Source: DASXAI01 sp963728985
Lineage (GTDB): Bacteria; Actinomycetota; Acidimicrobiia; Acidimicrobiales; Ilumatobacteraceae
NCBI GenBank assembly: GCA_963728985.1
Contig: CAVSME010000003.1
Location: forward strand, 806,001-870,000
Direction of reading: 5' to 3'
Length of the DNA: 64,000 nt
Shown here: positions 35,879 through 45,144 of the stretch, one piece after another
How the letters are laid out: every line of letters begins with the position of its first letter
Position numbering within the stretch: position 1 is the first letter of the stretch
Notes under the pieces: model-generated
Database searches by the model: none
The model's input: the letters and a program-made list of their open reading frames with translations, nothing else
What the model was told of the DNA's origin: nothing
Position numbers and translations under genes: made by a program

Positions 35879-36996
35879 AGCCCCACACCTCGGCCGCCGT
35901 CTCCACGATGAGGCGGAGCTTGGCCACCTCCTCGTCGAAGGTCGAGCGCGTTGCCCTCCACCGTGGAGGCGAACCCGCACTGCGGCGAGAGGCACAGCTG
36001 ATCGAGCGGGACGAACTTGGCCGCCTCGTCGATGCGCCGCTTCAGCTCGTCCTTGCTCTCCAGCGCCCCTCGCTTCGTGGTGACGAGGCCGAGCACGACA
36101 CGCTTGCCGGGCGGCACGAAGCGCAACGGCTCGAAGCCGCCGGAGCGGGCGTCGTCGTACTCGAGGAAGAAACCGTCGACCTGCAGGTCGTTGAACAGTG
36201 CCTCGGCCACGAAGTCGTAACCGCCTTCGGCCACCCATGACGATCGGAAGTTGCCGCGACACATGTGGGTGGTGATGGCCATGCCCGCCGGCCGCTCGGC
36301 GATAGCGGCGTTGATCTGGCGGATGTAGCGCTCGTGCTGATGCTCGGCGTCGCCACCCATGCTGGCGATCATCGCCCGCTGCTCGGGATCGTTGAGGTAG
36401 GCCAGGCTGGTGTCGTCGAACTGGAGGTACGTGCAGCCGAGCGCGGCCAACGCTTGGACCTCACTGGCGTACGCCGCGCTGAGGTCGTCCCAGAACTGAT
36501 CGAGGTCGGGATACACGCTCTCGTCGATGGCCGCTCGACCGCCGCGGTAGTGCACCATGCTCGGCGACGGGATCGTGAGCTTCGGCACCGCCGTCGTCAC
36601 CGTGTTCCGCAGGAACGTGAAGGCGGCGGCGAAGATCGGCTGGCGCAGCGTCACCCGCTCGTGCACCCGCAGCGCGGCGGGCGTGAACTCGATGGTCCCC
36701 TCGGCGTTGCGGAAGCGCACCGTCATGCGCTCGTCGGCCTGACCCACACCGCCCAACTGGTAGATGAAGTCCATGTGCCACGACGCTCGGCGGAACTCGC
36801 CATCGGTGGCCGCCGACAAGCCGATGTCTTCCTGCATCGCGACGGCGCTGCGGATGGCCTCGTCCTCCGCGGCGCGAAGCTCCTCGACCGACAAGCGGCC
36901 GGCGGCGTGCTCGGCGCGAGCCAGCAAGAGCCGCTCGGGGCGCAACAGGCTGCCGACGTGATCGGCCCGGAACGGCGGGCCCGTGACCGCGGTCAT
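35877..36996 (-). CDS. Cobalamin-independent methionine synthase-like protein (MetE C-terminal fold), one frameshift
   Basis: About 372 residues of a MetE-C/UROD-type barrel: FRADHVGSLLRPERLL, DGEFRRASWHMDF, LGCTYLQFDDTSLAY, and THMCRGNFRS with LSPQCGFAS (zinc-ligand His/Cys type residues). It lacks the N-terminal MetE half, so it is one of the short homologues that act on methylated compounds; the methyl donor is unknown. The frame changes near 35940: one base too many after GNAL; the other frame continues FDEEVAKLRLIVETAAEVWG to a stop at 35877. Divergent from pobA. Confidence 0.83.
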
Positions 36997-37013
36997 CGAC
37001 GCGCGAGCGTACC

Positions 37014-38231
37014 GTGGCGTCCGTGAGCCGTGAGTTGCGGACGCAGGTGGGCATCGTGGGGGCGGGACCGGCCGGGCTGGTGCTGTCGCATCTGCTCGCC
37101 GCGCGGGGCATCGACGCCGTCGTGCTCGAGGACCGCAGCCGGGCCTACGTGGAGCAGCGCGTGCGCGCCGGCGTGCTGGAGCAGCCGACGGTCGAGCTGC
37201 TGCGCCAGCTCGGTCTGGCCGAACGCCTCGATCGGGAGGCCCTCGTCCACCACGGCGTGCAGATCGCCGTCGACGGCCACCGCCACCGCATCGACTTCAC
37301 CGAGCTGACCGGCAAGTGCATCACCGTGTACGGGCAGCAGGAGGTGGTGAAGGACCTCATCGCCGCCCGCCTCGCCACTGGCGCGCCGATCCTGTTCGAT
37401 GTCGAAGATGTCAGGGTGGCTGATCTCCTGACGTCCCGGCCGACCGTCGAGTTCGTCGACGCTGGTGAGCAGGTGCGGCTCGTGTGCGACGTGGTGGCGG
37501 GCTGCGACGGCTTCCACGGCATCTGCCGGCCGTCGATCCCCGCCGATCACCTGCACATCGACGATCGGGAGCACCCGTTCGCCTGGCTCGGCATCCTGGC
37601 GAAGGCGGCGCCCACCACCGACGAGCTCATCTACAGCCGCCACGACCGTGGCTTCGCCCTCTACAGCATGCGCTCGCCCGAGGTGACCCGCCTCTACCTC
37701 CAGGTCCCGCCGGACGAGGACATCGCCGAATGGTCCGACGATCGCATCTGGACCGAGCTGACCACCCGCCTGCCCACCGCCGACGGCTTCCGGCTGCTCG
37801 ACGGGCCGGTCATCGAGAAGTCGATCACCGGCATGCGCAGCTTCGTGGCCTCGCCCATGCGCTACGGCCGCCTCGCACTGGCCGGCGACGCCGCCCACAT
37901 CGTGCCGCCGACCGGTGCCAAGGGCATGAACCTCGCCATCGCCGACGTGTACGTCCTGGCCGATGCCATCGACCGGCTCGTGCACGCCGGTGACGAGGCC
38001 GGCCTGGACGCCTACTCGGCCACCTGCGGGCAACGGGTGTGGCGGGTGCAGCACTTCTCCTGGTGGGTGACGTCGATGCTGCATCGCTTCCCCGATCACG
38101 ACGACTTCCAGCGCCAGCTGCAACGGTCCGAGCTCAGCTACGTGGTCAGCTCGCGTGCCGCGTCGACGGCGCTGGCCGAGAACTACGTCGGCCTCCCGTT
38201 CGGCCGGCTCTACCCCGAGGAGGAACGGTGA
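37014..38231 (+). CDS. pobA: 4-hydroxybenzoate 3-monooxygenase
   Basis: A 405-residue class A flavoprotein: FAD motif VGAGPAGLVLSHLL near residue 14, ERSRAYVEQR-like region (EDRSRAYVEQRVRAG), the DG motif CDGFHGICR, and GDAAHIVPPTGAKGMNLAIAD. These blocks are characteristic of PobA. It hydroxylates 4-hydroxybenzoate to protocatechuate with NAD(P)H and O2. The GTG at 37014 is 18 bases from the divergent MetE-like start; a GTG at 37023 is an alternative. The stop overlaps pcaH (GTGA), so product and next enzyme are coupled. Confidence 0.92.
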   Translation: MASVSRELRTQVGIVGAGPAGLVLSHLLAARGIDAVVLEDRSRAYVEQRVRAGVLEQPTVELLRQLGLAERLDREALVHHGVQIAVDGHRHRIDFTELTGKCITVYGQQEVVKDLIAARLATGAPILFDVEDVRVADLLTSRPTVEFVDAGEQVRLVCDVVAGCDGFHGICRPSIPADHLHIDDREHPFAWLGILAKAAPTTDELIYSRHDRGFALYSMRSPEVTRLYLQVPPDEDIAEWSDDRIWTELTTRLPTADGFRLLDGPVIEKSITGMRSFVASPMRYGRLALAGDAAHIVPPTGAKGMNLAIADVYVLADAIDRLVHAGDEAGLDAYSATCGQRVWRVQHFSWWVTSMLHRFPDHDDFQRQLQRSELSYVVSSRAASTALAENYVGLPFGRLYPEEER

Positions 38232-38938
38232 TCCAGGGCTACGCCCGCGCCCCCGCCGGTGTGCATCCCCCGCTCGCCAGTCCCGAGTACCGCAGCACCC
38301 GGCTCCGAGCGCCGGGCCGACCGCCGCTGCGGATCCCGCCGACGCCGACCGAGGTGACCGGGCCCGTCTTCGGCTACGAGCGGGTCGGGCCGCTCGACCA
38401 CGACCTGACTCGCCAGCACGAGGGGGAGGCGATCGGCCAGCGCATCATCGTCACCGGGCGGGTACTCGACGCCGACGGGCGGCCCGTACCCGACGCGCTC
38501 ATCGAGGTGTGGCAGGCCAACGCGTCGGGTCGCTACCGCCATGTTGGCGACCAGTGGGCCGGTCCTCTCGATCCCAACTTCTCCGGCGGCGGCCGCTGCG
38601 CCACCGGCGCCGATGGCACCTACCGCTTCGTCACGATCAAGCCCGGCGCCTACCCGTGGAAGAACCACCACAACGCCTGGCGGCCGGCCCACATCCACTT
38701 CTCGCTCTTCGGCCGGTCGTTCTCGCAACGGCTCGTCACCCAGATGTACTTCCCTGGCGATCCGCTGTTCTTCCAGGACCCAATACTGAACTCGGTCCCG
38801 TCCGAGGCGGGGCGCCAACGGCTCGTGTCGCGGTACGACCACGACGTCACCGAACCCGAGTGGGCCCTCGGCTTCCGGTTCGACATCGTGCTGCGCGGCC
38901 CCGACGCCACCCCGTTCGAGGCGAGCGCCGGTGCCTGA
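38228..38938 (+). CDS. pcaH: Protocatechuate 3,4-dioxygenase beta subunit
   Basis: A 236-residue intradiol dioxygenase subunit with the ferric ligands visible: Tyr 103 (GRYRH), Tyr 142 (PGAYPWKNHH), His 155 and His 157 (AHIHF). It opens protocatechuate between the hydroxyls to beta-carboxymuconate, as a complex with PcaG. Length is normal. The overlap with pobA (GTGA) and pcaG (GTGCCTGA) marks a single translational unit. Confidence 0.95.
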   Translation: MIQGYARAPAGVHPPLASPEYRSTRLRAPGRPPLRIPPTPTEVTGPVFGYERVGPLDHDLTRQHEGEAIGQRIIVTGRVLDADGRPVPDALIEVWQANASGRYRHVGDQWAGPLDPNFSGGGRCATGADGTYRFVTIKPGAYPWKNHHNAWRPAHIHFSLFGRSFSQRLVTQMYFPGDPLFFQDPILNSVPSEAGRQRLVSRYDHDVTEPEWALGFRFDIVLRGPDATPFEASAGA

Positions 38939-39458
38939 GCTGACGCCGTCGCAGACCGTCGGCCCCTACCTCGAGCTCATCCTCCCGTGGCCCGACGGGC
39001 CGACCGTGGTGCCGGAGGGGACCGACGGCGGGTTCTGGATCCGCGGCCGGCTCTTCGACGGCGAGGGCCAGCCGGTGCCCGACGGTGTGGTGGAGACGTG
39101 GCAGGCGGCGCCCGACGGGCGCTTCGACGCCCCCGGCTTCCGGGGCTTCGGCCGCAGCACCACCGATGGCGAGGGGCGCTGGGAGGTGCACACCGTGAAG
39201 CCCGGTGTCGTGGGCACGTTCGACGGGCGGCCGCAGGCGCCTCACCTGGCCGTGTCGGTCCTCGCCCGCGGCCTGCTCGACCGCGTGGTGACGCGCATCT
39301 ACTTCGCCGACGAAGCCGATGCCAACGGCGCCGATCCCGTGCTGCGGGCGGTGGAGGCCGCTCGGCGAGCCACGCTCGTGGCGGGGCCGGCTGACGACGG
39401 GTACACGTTCGACATCCACCTCCAAGGCGACGACGAGACCGTCTTCTTCGATGTCTGA
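38931..39458 (+). CDS. pcaG: Protocatechuate 3,4-dioxygenase alpha subunit
   Basis: A 175-residue subunit: PSQTVGPYLELILPW at the N-terminus, WIRGRLFDGEGQPVPDGVVE with the intradiol beta-sheet, and VKPGVVG followed by PHLAVSVLARGLL in place of iron ligands, as expected for the non-catalytic alpha chain. Slightly shorter than the usual 200 residues. Starts at GTG 38931 inside pcaH. Followed by a 350-base gap with repeats before pcaB. Confidence 0.93.
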   Translation: MPELTPSQTVGPYLELILPWPDGPTVVPEGTDGGFWIRGRLFDGEGQPVPDGVVETWQAAPDGRFDAPGFRGFGRSTTDGEGRWEVHTVKPGVVGTFDGRPQAPHLAVSVLARGLLDRVVTRIYFADEADANGADPVLRAVEAARRATLVAGPADDGYTFDIHLQGDDETVFFDV

Positions 39459-39466
39459 ACCGATGC

Positions 39467-39809
39467 CTCGGCTTCGCCTCGGTCTCGCTGCGCTCAGAGG
39501 TCGAGCGGATAGGTGCTCGCGCTCCACGCGGACGGGGCCGGTGGCCACGATCCGTGAGCGACGTTGGGTGCCGATTCGGTCATGGGTGCCGATCGGCCCG
39601 CCAGGCGAGGCAATCGGCACCCATACGCCGATCGGAACAGGATTCCGCGCCCCGAGCGTGGCTGGAATCGCACCTTGGGTGCGAGATGCGTCGGAAACCG
39701 ACGCATGCAGCACCGAAGCACGGATCAGCACCCAAAGCTCTCTTCGCCTATCCGCTCGCCCTCTCAGTCAATCCCGAAGGCCAGCGGCCCGGCGCCGCAC
39801 TGCGGCGCC
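39467..39809. repeat. Intergenic repeat (CGGCTTCGCC type) split by a MITE
   Basis: The left part (39467-39497, CTCGGCTTCGCCTCG, then TCTCGCTGCGCTC) and right part (39763-39809, TCAATCCCG to GGCGCCGCACTGCGGCGCC) together match the unbroken copy at 59118-59189. The MITE at 39498-39762 interrupts it. The final palindrome (39791-39809) touches the pcaB ATG. Confidence 0.7.
39498..39762. mobile_element. MITE-like element, 265 bp
   Basis: Terminal inverted repeats AGGTCGAGCGGATAGG (39498-39513) and CCTATCCGCTCGCCCT (39747-39762) match at 15 of 16 positions. CTCAG occurs directly on both sides (39493-39497 and 39763-39767), as a 5-bp target duplication. The interior has no gene but two hairpins: ATGGGTGCCGAT with its complement (39582-39624) and ATGCGTCGG/CCGACGCAT (39686-39706). 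Confidence 0.75.
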
Positions 39810-40937
39810 ATGACCCGTTTGTTCGACGCCGTCCTGGCGCGCGGGCCGGCCCGGGCGGCAACGGCCGACGAGGCGTGGCTCCAGGCCATGCTCGACGCCG
39901 AAGCGGCTCTGGCGTGGGCGCTGGCCGACACCGGCCGCACCGGGCCGGACGTGGCGCGAGCCATCGCCGAGCAGTGCCGGGCCGAGCGCTTCGACATCGA
40001 GGTCATCGGCGCGGCGGCGGCGCTGGGCGGCAACCCGGTCATCCCCCTCGTGGAGGCGCTACGGGCCGCCGTCGGGCCTCCGGCCGATGCCGTGGTCCAC
40101 GCCGGCGCCACCAGCCAGGACATCTTCGACACGGCGGCGATGCTCGTCGCCGCCCGTGCCATCGACGGCATCGACGCCGATCTCCACCTGGCCGCCGATC
40201 GGGCCGCGGCGCTGGCGCGGGAACATCGCTCGACGCCCATGATCGGCCGCACGCTCCTCCAGCAGGCCGTGCCGACCACGTTCGGTCTCGTGGCGGCCAC
40301 CTGGACGCTCGGCCTCGATGCCGCCGCCGCCGGCCTGGCCAGCGTGCGCTCGGGACGGCTGGCCGCTCAGCTCGGCGGGCCGGCGGGCTCGTTGTCCGGC
40401 TACGGCCCGAGCGGCGTGGCCGTCGTGGAGCGCTTCGCCGCCCGGGTCGGGCTGGCCCTGCCGGTGGCGCCATGGCACACCGAGCGCACCCGCGTGGCCG
40501 ACCTGGCCGGAGCGCTGGGCACGGTGGCCGCCGCGGTCGGGAAAGCGGCGCTCGACATCGTGCTCCTGGCGCAGAACGAGATCGGCGAGCTGGCGGAGGT
40601 GGCGGAGGGCAGCGGCGGCTCGTCGTCGATGGCCCACAAGCACAACCCCGTCGCCGCGGTGTCAGCGCGGGCCGCCGCCCTCCAGGCACCCGGCCTGGTG
40701 GCCTCCTTGCTCGCGGCGGCCGGCGGCCACGAGCTCCAGCGCGCTGCCGGTGCGTGGCACGCTGAGTGGGAGCCGCTGCGCGCGCTGCTGCGCACGACGG
40801 GCTCGGCCGTGAGCTGGCTGGCCGAGAGCCTCAGCCGCCTGGAGGTCGATCCCGCCCGGATGGCGGCCGCCGCCGGGGGCGACGCCGACGTCGGCGCCGC
40901 CCCCGAGCTGGCCGACCAGATCCTCGGGGCGCGCTAG
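39810..40937 (+). CDS. pcaB: 3-carboxy-cis,cis-muconate cycloisomerase
   Basis: A 375-residue member of the fumarase/aspartase superfamily: HAGATSQDIFDTA, TLLQQAVPTTFGL, and the signature GSSSMAHKHNP. It lactonises beta-carboxymuconate, the step after protocatechuate dioxygenase. It is shorter than 450-residue homologues at the C-terminus. The ATG follows directly after a GC-rich palindrome, so no ordinary ribosome site is visible. It may have its own promoter, since the MITE and repeats separate it from pcaG. Confidence 0.92.
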   Translation: MTRLFDAVLARGPARAATADEAWLQAMLDAEAALAWALADTGRTGPDVARAIAEQCRAERFDIEVIGAAAALGGNPVIPLVEALRAAVGPPADAVVHAGATSQDIFDTAAMLVAARAIDGIDADLHLAADRAAALAREHRSTPMIGRTLLQQAVPTTFGLVAATWTLGLDAAAAGLASVRSGRLAAQLGGPAGSLSGYGPSGVAVVERFAARVGLALPVAPWHTERTRVADLAGALGTVAAAVGKAALDIVLLAQNEIGELAEVAEGSGGSSSMAHKHNPVAAVSARAAALQAPGLVASLLAAAGGHELQRAAGAWHAEWEPLRALLRTTGSAVSWLAESLSRLEVDPARMAAAAGGDADVGAAPELADQILGAR

Positions 40938-41474
40938 TGCTTCACGTGGTCGTGGTGGGCGCCGACCAGCGTCACCACGAACGTGGCCGGTTCGTCGAAC
41001 GGGTTGCGCCAGGCATGGCGGGTGCCGTTCTGCACGACGGTGTCGCCCACTCCCAGCGTGACCTGAGCGCCGTCGTCCAGCTCCAGGATGATGCGGCCGG
41101 CGATGATCATCTCGTAGTCGACCGTTGCCGTCGTGTGCATGCCGGGGTGGTCAGGCTCGATGTGCGACAGGAGGCCGGGCAGCGCCGCCTCGACGGCTGC
41201 GTTCGCCGCGTCCTGATCGAGGTCGTCGGGCAGCACGACGCTCGACTCCGGCGGCAGCGTGAACACGCCGAACCGGAAGCCACCGAGGGGCGGGAAGTAC
41301 ATCCGATGCGAGGGTTCGGTGCCGGCGTCGGGGAACCGGGGGGCCTCGTCCGCCCCCCAGATTCTGGTGGAACTCGTAGCCCGGCATCGTCGGGACCGTC
41401 ACCGGCTTCACCTCCTCGTCGCTGGCGAAGATGGCCTTTCCCTCCGGGGAGTGCCCGGTCACGACTCGTCGCAT
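40934..41474 (-). CDS. Cupin-domain protein, one frameshift
   Basis: Two frames: the N-terminal part (MRRVVTGHSPEGKAIFASDE, then YEFHQ) from the ATG at 41474, and the C-terminal part (MYFPPLGGFRFGVFTLPPES, MHTTATVDYEMIIAGRI with the cupin motif, RHAWRNPFDEPATFV). The change is near 41360-41366 within a run of six G (expected WGADEAPRFPDAG). A single cupin barrel with His and Glu in usual positions, probably a small-molecule sensor or dioxygenase-like. Overlaps the pcaB stop by four bases on the opposite strand. Confidence 0.82.
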
Positions 41475-41509
41475 GGCCGGACTGTAGGCAATCCGGACGA
41501 AACTGGTGG

Positions 41510-42130
41510 TCAGGCGGCGACGGCAGCGGCGAACGGCGCCCGGCCGTAGCGGGCCTCGTAACGGTGCCGCCACCAGTACCGGTGGGCCATGCGGAACGGC
41601 GCCGGCAGGTGGGCCCGGGCCGCCGGGTGCACGGTGGCCGGGGTGGCGTCGAGCAGCCACGAGATCATCGTGCCCGCCTCGCCGAGCGGCGTGCTCCGGC
41701 GCAACAGCCGCCCGAAGTGCTCGTGATCGGCGGCGTCGAAGCTGGCCAGCCACACCGGCAGGGCCCGCTGCTCCTCGTCCTGGAGGTGCTGTTCCAGGAA
41801 CGCGGCAGCGGCCTCGATCGTGGCCGGGTCGTGGCGCAGACCGTCCATCAGCTCGTCGAGGACGCGGTGCTGGCCCTCCAGCTCCACGGTGGTCATGGTG
41901 AACCCCGGCTGGCGGGCTTCGAGGGCCGGCCAGAGCAGGTTGTCCTCGGTGCGATGGTGGGCGGTGAGCACGCGGCACAGGAGTGCGGCGCGGCGGCGGG
42001 CCAGTCGGTCGTCCCCCTCGGCGACCAGGTGGGCGATGCCAGCGGCTTCGGCCCGGAGCGCGAGGTGGACGCCGGCGAAGCCCATCACCGCGGACGGCAG
42101 GTCGATCGTGGTGGCGTTCATGAGGACCAT
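41510..42130 (-). CDS. Hemerythrin HHE domain protein
   Basis: A 206-residue four-helix protein: TAHHRTEDNLLWPAL (HHxxED-type di-iron ligands) and EGQHRVLDELMDGL, then FLEQHLQDEEQRALPV. It may bind O2, iron or NO. ATG at 42130, or 42121 for MNATT. Lies between the cupin and Rieske genes. Confidence 0.85.
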   Translation of the reverse strand: MVLMNATTIDLPSAVMGFAGVHLALRAEAAGIAHLVAEGDDRLARRRAALLCRVLTAHHRTEDNLLWPALEARQPGFTMTTVELEGQHRVLDELMDGLRHDPATIEAAAAFLEQHLQDEEQRALPVWLASFDAADHEHFGRLLRRSTPLGEAGTMISWLLDATPATVHPAARAHLPAPFRMAHRYWWRHRYEARYGRAPFAAAVAA

Positions 42131-42166
42131 GGAGCCACGGACCGGTTGGCAGATACTTGGAAGCGG

Positions 42167-43153
42167 CTAGTGCTCGTCCAGCAAGTCCTTGAAACGGCGC
42201 TTCCAGTCGACCGAGGCGCGGTCGGCCTGGACGTTGACGAGGGCGGTGGCGTCGAGGGGCAGGGGTCCCGGGACCTGCTCCAACATGCGCTTGTCCTCGG
42301 CTCCGATGAGGCGGTCGAGGCGGGTGACCTCGTCGCCCGGCACCGAGAAGTCGTCGTTGCGCCACACCACGAACGTGAAGATCGTCGAGTCGTCGTCGAT
42401 CGGGGCCGACGACAGCAACAGCGTGTGTCGCAGCCCGGTGGCGTACTCGATCGTGCTGCGCACCAGCAACGGCAGGGAATACCCCGTCGACATGCGACGC
42501 TCGACCGTGGCGCCCTGCTGGCCCGACGCGTCGGCGCCGAGCGTGTTGGCCGCCACGACCTCGTACTGGTAGCCGTAGAAGTCGCCGAGGGCTTCCAGCT
42601 CCACGCCGGCCACTTCGGGATCACCGGCCCCGCCGAAGCTGCCGAGGTGCACGAACGGGAAGTGGGCGGTGTCGAGGAAGTTGTCGACCAGCCGGGTGGC
42701 CGACGCCGCCCATCGCTCCACGGGCTGGTTGATGCGCCGGAACGCCCGGTCGGTGTCCTCGGTGATCTCGGGGATGGGCGCCGCCGGCTCGTCGAGGCAC
42801 AGCCACACGAGGCCGTAGCGCTCGGTCACCTGCACTCGCTGCAGGCGCGCCCGAGGGGGCACGGCGGCGCCGGGACCGGCCGACGGCACCAGCACGCAGC
42901 CGCCATCGGCGTCGTAGGTCCAGCCGTGGTAGGGGCACTGCAGCCCGAGCCCGACGACCGTGCCCGCCGACAGCGGTGCCTCGCGATGGGGACACCGGTC
43001 GACAGCTGCCGCCAGCCGCCCGTCCGGCGCCCGCCACACCACCACCCGCTCCCCGAGGAGCGTCACGGCGTGCGGCCCGGCCGGCAGCACGTCCGGCCGG
43101 GTCACGGCGTGCCAGTACCGCCGCAACGCCGGGTTGGTGGCGAACGAGCTCAC
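42167..43153 (-). CDS. Rieske non-haem iron oxygenase, alpha-type subunit
   Basis: A 328-residue protein. The Rieske cluster ligands are C54-P-H56 and C73-P-Y-H76 (CPHREAPL, QCPYHGW). The catalytic iron motif is NFLDTAHFPFVH (Asn 158, Asp 161, His 164, His 169). Short monocomponent-like oxygenases of this type demethylate or hydroxylate aromatic or cyclic compounds (vanillate O-demethylase-like). A reductase partner is not visible nearby. GTG at 43153, 36 bases from the divergent amidohydrolase. Confidence 0.9.
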   Translation of the reverse strand: MSSFATNPALRRYWHAVTRPDVLPAGPHAVTLLGERVVVWRAPDGRLAAAVDRCPHREAPLSAGTVVGLGLQCPYHGWTYDADGGCVLVPSAGPGAAVPPRARLQRVQVTERYGLVWLCLDEPAAPIPEITEDTDRAFRRINQPVERWAASATRLVDNFLDTAHFPFVHLGSFGGAGDPEVAGVELEALGDFYGYQYEVVAANTLGADASGQQGATVERRMSTGYSLPLLVRSTIEYATGLRHTLLLSSAPIDDDSTIFTFVVWRNDDFSVPGDEVTRLDRLIGAEDKRMLEQVPGPLPLDATALVNVQADRASVDWKRRFKDLLDEH

Positions 43154-43188
43154 GGGATCAGTTTGCCGCGCCGGTAGCGTGCGGGTGC

Positions 43189-44586
43189 TTGGAGGCGGCA
43201 CCGGTCGCATCGGCCGCCGGCGCCGACCTGATCGTCGCCGGGGGCGACATCGTCACCATGAACCGCGAGCGCGACGTGCTCACCGGCGGGGCGGTCGCCA
43301 TCGCCGGCGGGCGCATCCTGGCCGTGGGCAAGGCGACCAACCTGCGCGCCGCCCACCCGGACGCCCCTGTCCTCGACGCCGCGGGCTGCGTGGTGACACC
43401 CGGGCTGATCGACGCCCATCGCCACCTCACCGGCGACCCGCTCGTGCGCAGCTGCATCCCCGATCTGCTGGCGCCCGGCGCGTCGATCTTCGAGTGGGCC
43501 GTGCCCATCCATGCCGCCCACGAGCCGGGCGACGACGAGCTGGCGGCCACGCTGGGGGCGGTCGAGAGCCTGAGCAACGGCACCACCACCGTGGTCGAGG
43601 CGGGCACGGTCGCCCATCCCGACCGGGTGGCCAAGGCCCTGGAGGCGGCCGGCATCAGAGCGACGCTCGGCACGTGGGGTTGGGATCGAGGCGACGGTCC
43701 GTACACGGCGCCGGCCGCCGAGGTGCTGGCTCGGCAGGACGAGGTGGTCACCCGCTACCCACCCGGCGGTCTGGTCGAGGGTTGGGTGACGCTGGTCGGC
43801 CACGACCTGGCCTCCGACGAGCTGCTGGCCGGCGCCGCCGAGCTCGCCCGCCGGCGGGCGACGGGCCTGACGTTCCACCTGTCCCCCACGGCCGCCGATC
43901 CGGACGCCTACCTGGCCCGCACCGGCCGCCGCCCCGTCACCCACCTCCGCAACCTGGGCGTGCTCGGGCCGCACCTCCTCCTCGCCCACGCCGTCTGGCT
44001 CGACGACGAGGAGGTGGACGCCCTCGTGGCCACCGACACCGCCGTGGCGTCGTGCCCATGGGCCTACCTCCGCCTCGGCCAGGGCGTGACCCGCGCGGGT
44101 CGCCACCACGAGCTGATCGAGCGGGGCGGTCGCCTCGCCCTCGGCACGGACGCCGCCAACGCCGCCGACCTGCCCGACGTACTGCGGACCGCTGCCCTGT
44201 TCGCCGGCCTGGCGCGCGACGTCACGATCGACCCCGAGCGCTTCGGCGCCGACACGGCCTTCGCGCTGGCCACCGTCGCCGGGGCCGACGCCATCGGTCG
44301 GGGCGACCGGATCGGCTCGCTGGAGGTAGGCAAGGCGGCCGACCTCGTGGTGCACGACGGCCAATCCCTGGCCTGGCTGCCGCCGGGCGATCCCGCCCTG
44401 CACCTCGTGTGGGGCACCGACGGCCGTTCCGTGCGCGACGTGGTGGTCGACGGCCGCATCGTGGTGCGCGAGGGCCACTGCACGACGGTCGACATCGACG
44501 AGTTGCGGCGAGCCGTGCTCGACGCGAAGGTGCGACTGCTCGACCGCGCCGGCATCGTGGTGCCGAGCCGCTGGCGCCGGCGATGA
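43189..44586 (+). CDS. Amidohydrolase family protein (TRZ/ATZ-type)
   Basis: A 465-residue metal-dependent hydrolase: DLIVAGGDIVTMNRERDVL, metal pair GLIDAHRHLTG (His-x-His), LLLAHAVW with another His, and LALGTDAAN with the metal Asp. This is the chlorohydrolase/8-oxoguanine deaminase-like subgroup, acting on ring amines or chlorines. A TTG at 43189 is the only well-placed start; the true start may differ. Adjacent to and divergent from the Rieske gene. Confidence 0.85.
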   Translation: MEAAPVASAAGADLIVAGGDIVTMNRERDVLTGGAVAIAGGRILAVGKATNLRAAHPDAPVLDAAGCVVTPGLIDAHRHLTGDPLVRSCIPDLLAPGASIFEWAVPIHAAHEPGDDELAATLGAVESLSNGTTTVVEAGTVAHPDRVAKALEAAGIRATLGTWGWDRGDGPYTAPAAEVLARQDEVVTRYPPGGLVEGWVTLVGHDLASDELLAGAAELARRRATGLTFHLSPTAADPDAYLARTGRRPVTHLRNLGVLGPHLLLAHAVWLDDEEVDALVATDTAVASCPWAYLRLGQGVTRAGRHHELIERGGRLALGTDAANAADLPDVLRTAALFAGLARDVTIDPERFGADTAFALATVAGADAIGRGDRIGSLEVGKAADLVVHDGQSLAWLPPGDPALHLVWGTDGRSVRDVVVDGRIVVREGHCTTVDIDELRRAVLDAKVRLLDRAGIVVPSRWRRR

Positions 44587-44617
44587 TCTTCGCCCAAGAT
44601 GCTCTCGAGGAGCTCTG

Positions 44618-45070
44618 ATGCTGACGCAACCGCGCTGGACCCACATCGCCCTGCCGAGCGGCGATCTCGATGCGTCCATTCGCTGGTACGAGGAATTCAC
44701 CCCGCTCGTGCTGCTGAGCCGACGCGAGGACGCCGACGGCCAGAGCGCGTGGCTCAGCCACGAGGGACAGGTCGACAACCCGTTCGTGCTCGTGCTCGTC
44801 ATGTTCTGGCGCGACAAGGGGACGAGCCATCCGATCATGGCGCCGTTCGCCCACATCGGCATCGAGATGCCGCAACGGTCCGATGTCGATCGTCTCGCCG
44901 ATCAGGCCCGGGCCGCCGGCTGCTTGACGTGGGAGCCGACCGAGCTGCCGCCACCGGTGGGCTACATCTGCGCGCTCACCGATCCCGATGGCAACGTCAT
45001 CGAGATCTCGCACAACCAAGGCGTGTACGCCAAAGTGCAAGAGGTGTGGGGCAACCACGACCAAGAGTGA
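44618..45070 (+). CDS. VOC-family (glyoxalase/dioxygenase-like) protein
   Basis: A 150-residue two-beta-alpha-beta-beta-beta unit protein: RWTHIALPSGDLDASIRWYE, then HIGIEMPQRSDVDRLADQA and YICALTDPDGNVIEISHNQG with the C-terminal metal Glu. Likely metal-dependent small-molecule enzyme. Follows the amidohydrolase by 31 bases, same strand. Confidence 0.87.
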   Translation: MLTQPRWTHIALPSGDLDASIRWYEEFTPLVLLSRREDADGQSAWLSHEGQVDNPFVLVLVMFWRDKGTSHPIMAPFAHIGIEMPQRSDVDRLADQARAAGCLTWEPTELPPPVGYICALTDPDGNVIEISHNQGVYAKVQEVWGNHDQE

Positions 45071-45144
45071 TCCGCTTTGGCACTCGGGTACGAACACGAG
45101 CCGGCAACGGGCCATCCGCCGGGCCCGGGCTGGGAGGAATCATC

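Noticed and set aside
40766..43177. 803-codon plus-strand frame across the cupin, hemerythrin and Rieske genes
   Set aside because: Antisense to three genes with visible metal-ligand motifs; no domain on the plus strand.
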